From an uncultured Eubacterium sp. (GTDB lineage Bacteria; Bacillota; Clostridia; Lachnospirales; Lachnospiraceae): a DNA stretch of 64,000 nt. The stretch spans positions 124,001 to 188,000 of the forward strand of contig CAKRIZ010000001.1 in the NCBI GenBank assembly GCA_934351445.1, in the 5' to 3' direction. Shown piece by piece: positions 56,514 through 64,000 of this stretch (the stretch's first letter is position 1; the number at the start of each line of letters is the position of its first letter). A program made the position numbers and the translations under genes. The notes under the pieces are model-generated. The model ran no database searches, had not been told where the DNA came from, and worked only from the letters and a program-made list of their open reading frames with translations.

Positions 56514-57431
56514 TCAAATATTCTCGGCAGATACATCGGTTGTCACCCTGTTTCTGCCATTATGCTTACTCTGATACATGAGGTCATCCGCTCTTTTGAG
56601 CATAAGCTCCGGTGTATCCTGAGGTCCCGATGTAGTGATACCTGCACTGATCGTGACCTGAAGCTCCTGACCATCCGTATTTGTGATCACTGTGTTTTCT
56701 ACCAGATGTCTGATTCGTTCCGCAATGATGGATGCCTCGTAATTTCTGTTGATGGCAAAGATGCCTACAAATTCTTCCCCACCCCATCTGCCAAACATGT
56801 CATCCTTCTTAATCGTATGTGAGATACTCTTTGCGATATCGGTCAGAACCAGATCACCAATATCATGACCGTAGGTATTGTTAAATACCCTGAAATGATC
56901 AATATCCGCAAAAAGCAGTGCAAATTTTTTTCCAAAGCGCTGATACTCGGACCATTTATAATTCAAAAAGTTCTCCAGATAAGACCGGTTTGGCAGATGG
57001 GTTAGCGAATCATGCATCGCCTTCTCTGCCAGATTTTCAATAAGCTCGTCCTCATAGGCTTTTGGAGAATTCCGAGCGAACACTTCCACAGATCCTACGA
57101 TCACTCCGTTTTCTTTGATCGGATATACCGTTGTCACAAGTGGAATCCGGTATCCGTCTTTGTGCCTTACGAACACCTTTTCCGTGCGCACGATGCCATC
57201 AATATTCGTTGCAAACAAAGGACAGCCTGCGGAACACAGATGATTGCCAAATTCATCAATATGCTTCAGCTTTGACGATGGACAGTCCAGTCCGATCATC
57301 TCGTCTGCCCGGTAACCGGTGATCTGCTCTGCAGCCTGATTCCAGAATTGTATCTTGCGATCCATATCGACATAATACACACCATCCTGAATATGATTTA
57401 GTATACTTAAATATAATTCTTCCTGAGTCAT
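56514..57431 (-). CDS. PAS-GGDEF diguanylate cyclase
   Basis: A 305-residue soluble protein: PAS domain (residues ~5-120, with GVYYVDMDRKIQFWNQAAE) and a GGDEF domain (~135-300) with the active-site sequence RWGGEEF and DIDHFRVFNNTYGHDIGD for substrate and metal. It should make c-di-GMP. No RxxD inhibitory site was looked for reliably. AAAGGG precedes the start. This shows c-di-GMP signalling operates in the organism, relevant to the MshEN-like protein at 30485. Confidence 0.93.
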   Translation of the reverse strand: MTQEELYLSILNHIQDGVYYVDMDRKIQFWNQAAEQITGYRADEMIGLDCPSSKLKHIDEFGNHLCSAGCPLFATNIDGIVRTEKVFVRHKDGYRIPLVTTVYPIKENGVIVGSVEVFARNSPKAYEDELIENLAEKAMHDSLTHLPNRSYLENFLNYKWSEYQRFGKKFALLFADIDHFRVFNNTYGHDIGDLVLTDIAKSISHTIKKDDMFGRWGGEEFVGIFAINRNYEASIIAERIRHLVENTVITNTDGQELQVTISAGITTSGPQDTPELMLKRADDLMYQSKHNGRNRVTTDVSAENI

Positions 57432-57606
57432 TTGTTCCCTTTACTTCCTATCTATATATCAGTTATATCAGTTGATTCGCAGCATGCAATGGAACTGCAA
57501 CGATACTGAACTGCTCCATTGCAATTATGAATAGTATACATGATAGAATTGTGATTTTCAAGAAAATAGGGACTTAACCAGTAACAGTTCTGGCACATTA
57601 ACAAAG

Positions 57607-57645
57607 AGAGGATGCACAAAACAAAACTATGTTTTTGGCATCCTC
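57607..57645 (-). terminator. Hairpin downstream of the fructokinase gene
   Basis: GAGGATGC and GCATCCTC (with inner CAAAAC/GTTTTTG pairing) form a long stem ~55 bases after the kinase stop; TCTCTTTGTT follows on the minus strand. Confidence 0.6.
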
Positions 57646-57698
57646 CCCTGTTAAATTTGTACAAACAAATCTTTCAAAACTTCTATTGATTATCTTTT

Positions 57699-58664
57699 TC
57701 ACTCAGCTTTCAAACGCTCTTTTATCTCCTCCAACTCCGGAATCGCAGAAATTCCACCTCTTCGTTCTACGCATAAACTCGCTACTGCATTTCCTACACG
57801 TCCAAAATCCATCATCTGTGCACAAGTTAAATGCTCCGGTTCAGTTTCTGCCTGAAGATATGATGCTAAAAAACCTCCCCAGAAAGAATCCCCTGCCCCA
57901 GTTGTATCCGTTACATCGGAAGCAAATCCATCTGCTTTTATAATACCATTTTTGTTACCGATCAATGCTCCAGAACGACCAAGTGTAATTGCTGCCAGCC
58001 GGACACCTTTACGAAGAAGATAATTCAGTGCTTCCTCAGGATTATGATAAGGAGTCAGAAGCTCGGTCTCTTCATCAGATATCTTCATCAGATCCACAAA
58101 TGGAATTACGGACTGCATCCGTAGCTGTGCATTTTCCTTATCACTCCATAAGGCAGCCCGGTAATTCGGATCGTATGATATCATGGCACCACTACTTTTC
58201 GCCAAATTCAGTGCCTCAAAGGTTGCTGTTCTGGACGGATCGTCCGTCAAGGACAGCGAACCAACGTGAAATACCCTCGTATTTTCCAAAACACTCTTAT
58301 CAATCTCTTTCATACAAAGCTGCGTATCTGCTCCAGGCTTTCTGGCAAATGCAAATTCACGTTCTCCGTTTTCTTTCAGACTAACAAACGCCAGCGTTGT
58401 AAAATACTTCTCATCCTGTATGATATTTTCTGTGTTGATTCCAGCATCCGCAAGTGTAGCTTTCAGAAAATCTCCATGCATATCCCGTCCCACTTTACCG
58501 ATAAAGGCTGTTTTTAGTCCAAACTTAACAGCTGATGCCAGCATATTCGCCGGTGCTCCTCCTGGATTTCTCTCAAAGAGAAGCATTCCCTGCTGTGAAA
58601 CACCAGCTGGAGTAAAATCAATCAAAAGTTCTCCCAAAGCTACAATATCTGTCTTCGCGTTCAT
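57699..58664 (-). CDS. PfkB-family fructokinase
   Basis: A 321-residue ribokinase-fold kinase. N-terminal LGELLIDFTP and the catalytic GAGDSFWGGFLA (anion hole and base Asp) are present. The sequence style (EFAFARKPGADTQLC, DPNYRAALW) is that of bacterial fructokinases, phosphorylating fructose with ATP. GGAGG nine bases upstream supports start 58664. The linked GH32 gene and CUT2 transporter support a fructose/fructoside pathway. Confidence 0.9.
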   Translation of the reverse strand: MNAKTDIVALGELLIDFTPAGVSQQGMLLFERNPGGAPANMLASAVKFGLKTAFIGKVGRDMHGDFLKATLADAGINTENIIQDEKYFTTLAFVSLKENGEREFAFARKPGADTQLCMKEIDKSVLENTRVFHVGSLSLTDDPSRTATFEALNLAKSSGAMISYDPNYRAALWSDKENAQLRMQSVIPFVDLMKISDEETELLTPYHNPEEALNYLLRKGVRLAAITLGRSGALIGNKNGIIKADGFASDVTDTTGAGDSFWGGFLASYLQAETEPEHLTCAQMMDFGRVGNAVASLCVERRGGISAIPELEEIKERLKAE

Positions 58665-58710
58665 GTGAACCATCCTCCGCTTTTCCGGTATCGCGCATAC
58701 CTTATTTACT

Positions 58711-58784
58711 TCGTAACTGTTCAGTAGCCATCACAGTTACGATGCAAAATCCATGAGAATCGGCTTCGCCGATGGGATTTTGCA
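58711..58784. repeat. Palindromic intergenic element
   Basis: CGTAACTG (58712-58719) and CAGTTACG (58734-58741) form one hairpin, and GCAAAATCC/GGATTTTGC (58744-58783) with an inner ATCGGC-TTCG-GCCGAT-like tip forms another. Single copy here, but its style resembles a dispersed intergenic repeat. It separates the kinase from the GH32 gene. Confidence 0.6.
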
Positions 58785-58846
58785 CTCCTGAATCACTTTC
58801 TTACGCCCTCAGCAGTAAATGCTTCAGGCTGTGCTGAATAATTACT

Positions 58847-60322
58847 TTACTTCCTTATATTTATATTGGCGAACTCTGTCTTCGCATCCTGTGCCAGAAT
58901 ACCAATTTCATATTCCGGTTTTCTAAAGATACGGTAGGTGAATGCAACCTGCTCACCTACAAAGACCTCTACCATGTCCTGATCGACACTGATTTTAACA
59001 TCAATTGCCTGTCCATCTTTAATCACAAACGTCTTTTCTGCTACACGCACTCCGTCAGGTCCCGGCTCAGTTGCCTTTGGCACCGCCTGACAAGACTGCT
59101 CCCAAAACGGATCCACACCCATCGGCAAAGATAAAAGTGATACACGCTGCATAGCTACATCAAACTCAAGGAACAGACACCCACTGGCTTCCCGATCCGA
59201 TTTCAATAAAACTCCGAAGGAATCATTTGCTTCTTTCGGAATAATAGTAGCAGTAAACAAAAATTTTTGTTCTGAATGTTCCAAAAAACCATAAGCAGTT
59301 GTTCCACATCCATCCAATTCTACGGTTGTATCCCCATAACACTTGTATTCACCCATAATTGGAAGATATTTCCAGCTAACATTTTCCTTAAAGCAATTTA
59401 CATATTCCTCTGGAAGCTTCACGTTCAGCTCTCCATCCCCTGTTGCAACTACTTCATGCGGGATACAGAAGGTTCCACCCCAATACCATTCGCCCCGGTC
59501 GCTGTTATCCGCCCGGTCATGTGCCCATGCAAAATAAAAGCGGCGTCCATTATCATCCTGCATAGATTTTGCTGCATAGAAGCGTCGTCCGCCAATACCG
59601 TCCTTCTTCGGTTTTTTCCACGGTCCAAACGGCGACTTGGAGGTACGGTAAATAGTATTGACAAATTCAGAAAAACGTGAATAAGATAGATACCATGTAT
59701 CACCGATCTTATACATTTCACTGCATTCCGGACAGTTTGTATTACCGGCAGAATATAACGGTCCGTAATATTCCCAATTCACTAAATCCTTCGAACGGTA
59801 CAGAACAACACAGCCCCGTCTTGTAACCGGCATATCCAGCCGCCTTGCCGAAATCAGAATCCAATAGCATTGATCTTCCTCATTATAAAATACATATGGG
59901 TCACGCCAATCCAGCTTCTCATACAGTTCAATCATTGGCTTAATTACCGGATTTGCTGCATCCTTTGTCCAGATAATACCATCTTCACTTGTTGCATGGC
60001 AGATTGTCTGCTGATACTCCGCTGTCAGACAGTACCCCGTATAAAAGGCATGATATTGGCCTTCACCATAAATAACTGAACCGGTCCATATACCGGAGGC
60101 ATCCGGCTCATCACCCTCTCCAGGATACAGCGCAGTCGGTAGTTCTGTCCAATGCACCAGATCCTCTGAAACCGCATGACTCCATGTGGTACGAAGCCGC
60201 GCAGGATAAACGGTAGTCCCCGGTGGAGAAGTAAGTGAAAAAATATGATATTTACCCTCATGATAAAACGGAATCGCGTCACCAGTCGAATCCGCAAATG
60301 ACATTTTTCTGAAAAAATCCAT
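58847..60322 (-). CDS. GH32-family glycoside hydrolase, divergent nucleophile motif
   Basis: A 491-residue five-bladed propeller enzyme with a C-terminal beta-sandwich (~335-491). The RDP motif (DWRDPYVF) and the acid/base EC motif (NCPECSEM) are intact, but the usual WMNDPNG is replaced by STGDAIPF, with Asp15 as the likely nucleophile. No signal peptide, so it acts in the cytoplasm on imported fructosides. Substrate uncertain (sucrose, fructo-oligosaccharide or another fructoside). GGAGA precedes the start. Confidence 0.85.
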   Translation of the reverse strand: MDFFRKMSFADSTGDAIPFYHEGKYHIFSLTSPPGTTVYPARLRTTWSHAVSEDLVHWTELPTALYPGEGDEPDASGIWTGSVIYGEGQYHAFYTGYCLTAEYQQTICHATSEDGIIWTKDAANPVIKPMIELYEKLDWRDPYVFYNEEDQCYWILISARRLDMPVTRRGCVVLYRSKDLVNWEYYGPLYSAGNTNCPECSEMYKIGDTWYLSYSRFSEFVNTIYRTSKSPFGPWKKPKKDGIGGRRFYAAKSMQDDNGRRFYFAWAHDRADNSDRGEWYWGGTFCIPHEVVATGDGELNVKLPEEYVNCFKENVSWKYLPIMGEYKCYGDTTVELDGCGTTAYGFLEHSEQKFLFTATIIPKEANDSFGVLLKSDREASGCLFLEFDVAMQRVSLLSLPMGVDPFWEQSCQAVPKATEPGPDGVRVAEKTFVIKDGQAIDVKISVDQDMVEVFVGEQVAFTYRIFRKPEYEIGILAQDAKTEFANINIRK

Positions 60323-60361
60323 ATCTGATCTCCTCTCGTATCTAATGTAAGCTTATGTAAG

Positions 60362-61351
60362 CTATTTTTTCTTTTTTAAAAGTGCCAGATTTCCTTTCTG
60401 TGAATCCAGAACAACTGCGCAGGCAATAATCAGTCCCTTTACAATCAACTGCCAGTACGAGCTGACACCAATCAGGTTTAAGCCATTTGAAATAATACCG
60501 ATGACCATTGCTCCAAATACAGTTCCACTAATGCGTCCACGTCCACCTGCCATGGAAGTTCCACCCAGGACACACGCTGCGATTGCATCCATTTCATAAC
60601 CACTTCCAACGGAAGGCTGTCCGGAGTACATTCTTGATGCTAAAACCAGGCCTGCAAACGCAGACAATGCACCTGACAGCGTAAACACCGTGATCTCTAC
60701 TTTTTTAATCGGAACACCAGAAAGTCTGGCTGCCTCTCTGTTCCCGCCAATGGCATATACATAGGTTCCGAATTTTGTTTTTGACAGCAAAAAACTAAAT
60801 AGTGCGATCAAAAGCACCATATATACAACCGGAAGCGGTATCACATTAAAGAGATAGCCCGTGCCTATTCCAATAAAAAATTCATCTGTAATACGTGTGG
60901 ACTGTCCGCCAGAATAGACATACGCAATACCATTGCAGACATTCATCATTGCCATCGTAATAATAAATGCCGGAACACGGAATTTCGATACAACGATTCC
61001 ATCAATCAGACCAGCTACCGTGCCGATTATGATCCCTGCCACTATTGCCACACCAATCGGCATTCCTTGATTTACCACAAATCCAACCGTTAATGTACCA
61101 CTCATAGCCACAATCGCACCAACTGCCAGATCAATGTGTCCAAGAATAATAATCAAAGTCATTCCTAATGCAATATATGTGTTAATTGAAATCTGTCTAA
61201 GCACCGAAATAATATTTCCAGGCGTCAGAAATTTATCAGTTGCCACTGCGACAACTACGCACAAAATTATGAGAACTCCTATAATTCCAGTATTTCCGGT
61301 AAATACAGACAATACCGAATTGCTTGTTGTACTTTTCTTTTCGTTCATCAT
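60362..61351 (-). CDS. CUT2-type sugar ABC transporter permease
   Basis: A 329-residue integral membrane protein with 8-10 hydrophobic helices and the family segments GHIDLAVGAIVAMSGTL and AIGGNREAARLSGVP (EAA-type loop). It matches RbsC/FrcC permeases. The start overlaps the ATPase stop by four bases, so it is translationally coupled. Expected to form a homodimer with the single ATPase protein. Confidence 0.93.
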   Translation of the reverse strand: MMNEKKSTTSNSVLSVFTGNTGIIGVLIILCVVVAVATDKFLTPGNIISVLRQISINTYIALGMTLIIILGHIDLAVGAIVAMSGTLTVGFVVNQGMPIGVAIVAGIIIGTVAGLIDGIVVSKFRVPAFIITMAMMNVCNGIAYVYSGGQSTRITDEFFIGIGTGYLFNVIPLPVVYMVLLIALFSFLLSKTKFGTYVYAIGGNREAARLSGVPIKKVEITVFTLSGALSAFAGLVLASRMYSGQPSVGSGYEMDAIAACVLGGTSMAGGRGRISGTVFGAMVIGIISNGLNLIGVSSYWQLIVKGLIIACAVVLDSQKGNLALLKKKK

Positions 61352-62856
61352 TCTTCGCCTCCTGCTGCATACTGCATGATTTTTTCCTGTTCTAACTCAT
61401 CTTTTCCAAGTATCCCTGTCATCTTACCTGCCTTTATAATACATACGTTATCGCACATATTTATAATTTCAGGCAATTCACTGGATACCATAATAATTGC
61501 AATGCCTTCTTTCGCCAGCTCATTGATAACAGAATAGATCTCAAACTTTGCATTCACATCAACGCCTCTGGTAGGTTCATCCAAAATAAGTACATCCGGC
61601 TTAATTGCCAGCCATTTACCGAGGACGATCTTCTGCTGATTTCCACCTGAAAGACTCCCTGCCTCTACCAGTTCCACACGATTTGACACGGCTTTGATAT
61701 GCAGCCTTTCCTTGTAATGATCAATCACTTCCTGACATTTCCGGCTGCTGATTGCAATTCCATTGATGTAGGAATCTATGGATGCCAATGTCAAATTAAA
61801 TCCAACTGTATTTCCAAGCACCAGACCCTGTTTTTTGCGGTCTTCCGGAACCAGGCCAATTCCTGCTTTGATTGCCTGGATCGGCGTAGAAAAATGCACT
61901 TCCTTTCCATTTAAAAGAATTGTTCCACTCTGATATTTTCTGGCTCCAAAGATACACTCCATGATCTCACTCCGGCCTGCTCCGACCAAACCTGCAAATC
62001 CAAGAATTTCTCCTTTTCTTACACGGAAAGTAACATCTGAGAATACCCCTTTGCAGGTCAGATTTTTTACCTCTAACGCTGTCTCTGACTTTTCCAGATT
62101 ATTATAGTCTCTGGCATAAAAACTCTGCAATTCGCGTCCTACCATCATCGCAACCAGTTCATTTGCATTGGTCTCAGTTGTTATCTTTGTTCCCACATAT
62201 GCACCATCCCGGATAATAGTCACCCGATCGGAAATACGGAACAATTCTTCCATACGATGGGAAATATATATGATACTTACCTGTTTTTCCTTCAATCTCT
62301 CAATAATCCCGAATAACTGCTCTACCTCATCATTAGAAAGCGATGAGGTCGGTTCATCCATAACAATAATTTTCCCATCAAAGGATACTGCCTTTACGAT
62401 CTCTACCATCTGCTGCTGTGCAATAGTCAGTGAATCAACCAGCGTATCCGGCTGAATATTCACGCCAAGATTTTTTAGCATTTTTTCTGCCCTGCGATTT
62501 GTTTCCGTCATATCAACCGTACCGAGCTTTGTTTTTATTTCTCTTCCCAGGAAAATATTCTGTGCAACTGTCAGATATGGTACCAGTACAATTTCCTGAT
62601 GGATGATCCCAATGCCTTTTTCCTGTGCGTCGGAAACACCATTTATCTCCACCTCCTGACCGTTGATTTTGATTTTTCCGCTGTCCGGCTTATAAATTCC
62701 TCCAAGGACCTTAATAAGCGTTGATTTTCCCGCTCCATTCTCTCCCAGAAGCGCATGGACCTCGCCCATTTCCAGAGAAAAATTTATCCCTGATAATGCA
62801 TAGATCCCGGAAAAACTTTTCTTTATGTCTATCATTTCCAGAATTGTTTTTCTCAT
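61348..62856 (-). CDS. CUT2-type sugar ABC transporter ATPase (two domains)
   Basis: A 502-residue RbsA/MglA-type protein with two fused ABC domains. The first has Walker A GENGAGKSTLIKVLGG; the second has a degenerate P-loop (GLVGAGRSEIMECIFGA) but an intact LSGGNQQKIVLGKWLA signature, as usual in this family. Start 62856 has GGAGGG at six bases; an upstream ATG is not favoured. Cotranscribed with permease and binding protein. Confidence 0.94.
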   Translation of the reverse strand: MRKTILEMIDIKKSFSGIYALSGINFSLEMGEVHALLGENGAGKSTLIKVLGGIYKPDSGKIKINGQEVEINGVSDAQEKGIGIIHQEIVLVPYLTVAQNIFLGREIKTKLGTVDMTETNRRAEKMLKNLGVNIQPDTLVDSLTIAQQQMVEIVKAVSFDGKIIVMDEPTSSLSNDEVEQLFGIIERLKEKQVSIIYISHRMEELFRISDRVTIIRDGAYVGTKITTETNANELVAMMVGRELQSFYARDYNNLEKSETALEVKNLTCKGVFSDVTFRVRKGEILGFAGLVGAGRSEIMECIFGARKYQSGTILLNGKEVHFSTPIQAIKAGIGLVPEDRKKQGLVLGNTVGFNLTLASIDSYINGIAISSRKCQEVIDHYKERLHIKAVSNRVELVEAGSLSGGNQQKIVLGKWLAIKPDVLILDEPTRGVDVNAKFEIYSVINELAKEGIAIIMVSSELPEIINMCDNVCIIKAGKMTGILGKDELEQEKIMQYAAGGEE

Positions 62857-62884
62857 AGAACCCTCCGTATTCATTTGAAAGATA

Positions 62885-62908
62885 CGGCAATGAATGATTC
62901 CATTGCCG
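62885..62908 (-). other. Intra-operon hairpin between binding protein and ATPase
   Basis: CGGCAATG and CATTGCCG form an 8-base stem with an 8-base loop in the ~130-base gap. Such hairpins often stabilise the abundant binding-protein mRNA and lower downstream expression. Confidence 0.55.
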
Positions 62909-62989
62909 CATTTTATTCTTTACCGAATTATGTGCCCTGTCCCTGCCAATCCTTATCAGATCATCTGCAGAAACATCCTTATATTACTA

Positions 62990-64000
62990 TTACTGCCAAT
63001 CACCCAGAGTCTTCTCAGCCTCTTCTTTTTCTACCAGATGCGAATCCAGATATACTTTCTTTTCTCCAAGATCCGTATCACCACCTACATATTTTTCAGC
63101 TGCATCAAATGCATACTCTGCAATTTGAACCGGAACCTGACATGCAACAACTGTAAATTCACCATCCAGAAGTGCCTGTTTTCCATCCGGAGATGCATCT
63201 ATACTATACACGCCAATCTCACCGGTCTTATTTGCAGCTTTTATCGCAGCTGCTGCACCAAGCGCAGACGGATCGTTAATGCAGAAAAATGCTTCCAGAT
63301 CAGGATTGGCTGTGATAATATCCTCAGCCAGCTGCATGGACTGATCAAGCGCAGCCCCACCATCCTGCTGTGCTACAATTTCAAATTGATCTTTCTTGTC
63401 ACCTAAACCATCAAGAAAACCATTCACGCGATCTACACAGCTTTCATTGGACGGAAAATCAAGAACTGCTATTTTGGCTCCATCCGGATAATTCTTTACC
63501 ATCTGTTCGCCCACCAGCTGGCCTGCCATATATGCATTTGTTCCGACAAACTGCGTTACAAACTGTTCAATATCATCATCTATAACTGCCGTATCCACAT
63601 TAAAAATCGGTATGCCAGCTTCCGAAATCTCAGCCAGACCAGAAGTAATACCTGCCGAATCAACCGGTATAACAAAAACTGCATCATAACCACTGTTTGC
63701 ACAATCCGATAACTGGCTCAACTGCTTGTTTAAGTCATAATCCGGATCCAGACAGGTATAAGAAATTCCATTCTCCTTGCACAGCTCACTCAGCTTCGCA
63801 TCAATTGAACTCTGGAATGTGTTGTTCAGCGTGTTGGTGCAGAATGCAAAAGACAAATCACTCGTCGCTGTTTCCCCTTCCTTTACCTCAGCTTCTGTTG
63901 TAGAATCAGAAGCTTTGTCTGTTGTATCTCCAGAAGAACCACATCCGGTAAACATAGCTGCCATCATGCATACAGAAAGACCTACTGCCGCAAATTTAAA
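62990..64000 (-). CDS. Sugar ABC transporter substrate-binding lipoprotein (5' end beyond window)
   Basis: A periplasmic-binding-protein type 4 (RbsB/FrcB-like) lipoprotein. The signal peptide is visible at the window edge (FAAVGLSVCMMAAMFTGCG, lipobox Cys), but its start codon lies outside. After a short Ser/Thr/Glu linker, the mature domain begins LSFAFCTNTLNNTFQSS and includes the hinge-type motif NDPSALGAAAAIKAA. It should bind a monosaccharide or short fructoside. First gene of the transporter operon. Confidence 0.93.
   Translation of the reverse strand, partial: FKFAAVGLSVCMMAAMFTGCGSSGDTTDKASDSTTEAEVKEGETATSDLSFAFCTNTLNNTFQSSIDAKLSELCKENGISYTCLDPDYDLNKQLSQLSDCANSGYDAVFVIPVDSAGITSGLAEISEAGIPIFNVDTAVIDDDIEQFVTQFVGTNAYMAGQLVGEQMVKNYPDGAKIAVLDFPSNESCVDRVNGFLDGLGDKKDQFEIVAQQDGGAALDQSMQLAEDIITANPDLEAFFCINDPSALGAAAAIKAANKTGEIGVYSIDASPDGKQALLDGEFTVVACQVPVQIAEYAFDAAEKYVGGDTDLGEKKVYLDSHLVEKEEAEKTLGDWQ

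Overview
The window looks like a chromosome segment of a gut-type Clostridia, most likely family Lachnospiraceae. The reasons are gene content and style, not a database match: strict-anaerobe enzymes (rubrerythrin, flavin reductase-rubredoxin fusion, ferredoxin-dependent indolepyruvate oxidoreductase), ATP-type PEP carboxykinase, strong AGGAGG ribosome binding sites, a Phe T-box leader, and several secreted proteins with Ig-like (BIG2) domains. Nearly all genes lie on the minus strand; plus-strand exceptions are tyrA-aroA, citrate synthase, a CheY-like protein plus its partner, an AP2-like protein, a small XRE regulator and a LysR regulator.

Layout. 1-3.7 kb: start of lactate dehydrogenase, then an oxidative-stress block (rubrerythrin, Hrb, PerR/Fur; YaaA, Bcp peroxiredoxin, small membrane protein). 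3.9-10.8 kb: an accessory stretch with an AAA/DUF4143 ATPase, secreted proteins, a hicAB toxin-antitoxin pair next to a truncated propeller-like gene, a DUF2500 protein, a secreted transglutaminase and a zinc-ribbon membrane protein. 11-20.8 kb: an EF-G paralogue, tyrA-aroA, queA, and T-box-controlled pheST. 20.8-29.9 kb: a BvgS-like sensor kinase, YihY, SpoIID-like protein, a probable 6S RNA, pckA and divergent citrate synthase. 30-31.4 kb: CheY-like receiver plus a protein combining four MshEN-like repeats with a CheX-like domain. 31.4-36.6 kb: calpain-like cysteine peptidase, GNAT, thrC, and a protein with two AP2-like domains. 36.6-41.9 kb: an islet of secreted BIG2 proteins with an XRE regulator, bounded by a 41-bp direct repeat.

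42-53.5 kb is mostly amino acid metabolism: leuCD with a divergent LysR gene, leuS, ilvN-ilvC, and iorA-iorB-paaK-ACT. These genes point to branched-chain synthesis and 2-keto-acid/aryl-CoA interconversion. 53.7-57.4 kb holds a DUF3298-type secreted protein, a lipoprotein, an internally deleted sensor/GGDEF gene, a TraX-like protein and a PAS-GGDEF cyclase. 57.7-64 kb is a sugar locus: fructokinase, a divergent GH32 enzyme and a CUT2-type ABC transporter whose binding protein runs off the window.

The most interesting signals are: (1) the predicted c-di-GMP-sensing CheX-type protein beside a stand-alone CheY; (2) a MITE-like family with terminal inverted repeats, one copy with a perfect 8-bp target duplication, other copies abutting the thrC ribosome binding site and the ior promoter; (3) the BIG2 islet with two promoters sharing an identically spaced operator; (4) an unexplained structured region between leuC and its LysR gene; and (5) a calpain-like bacterial peptidase with an M/Q-rich N-terminus. 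All functional statements are inferences from sequence read by eye.
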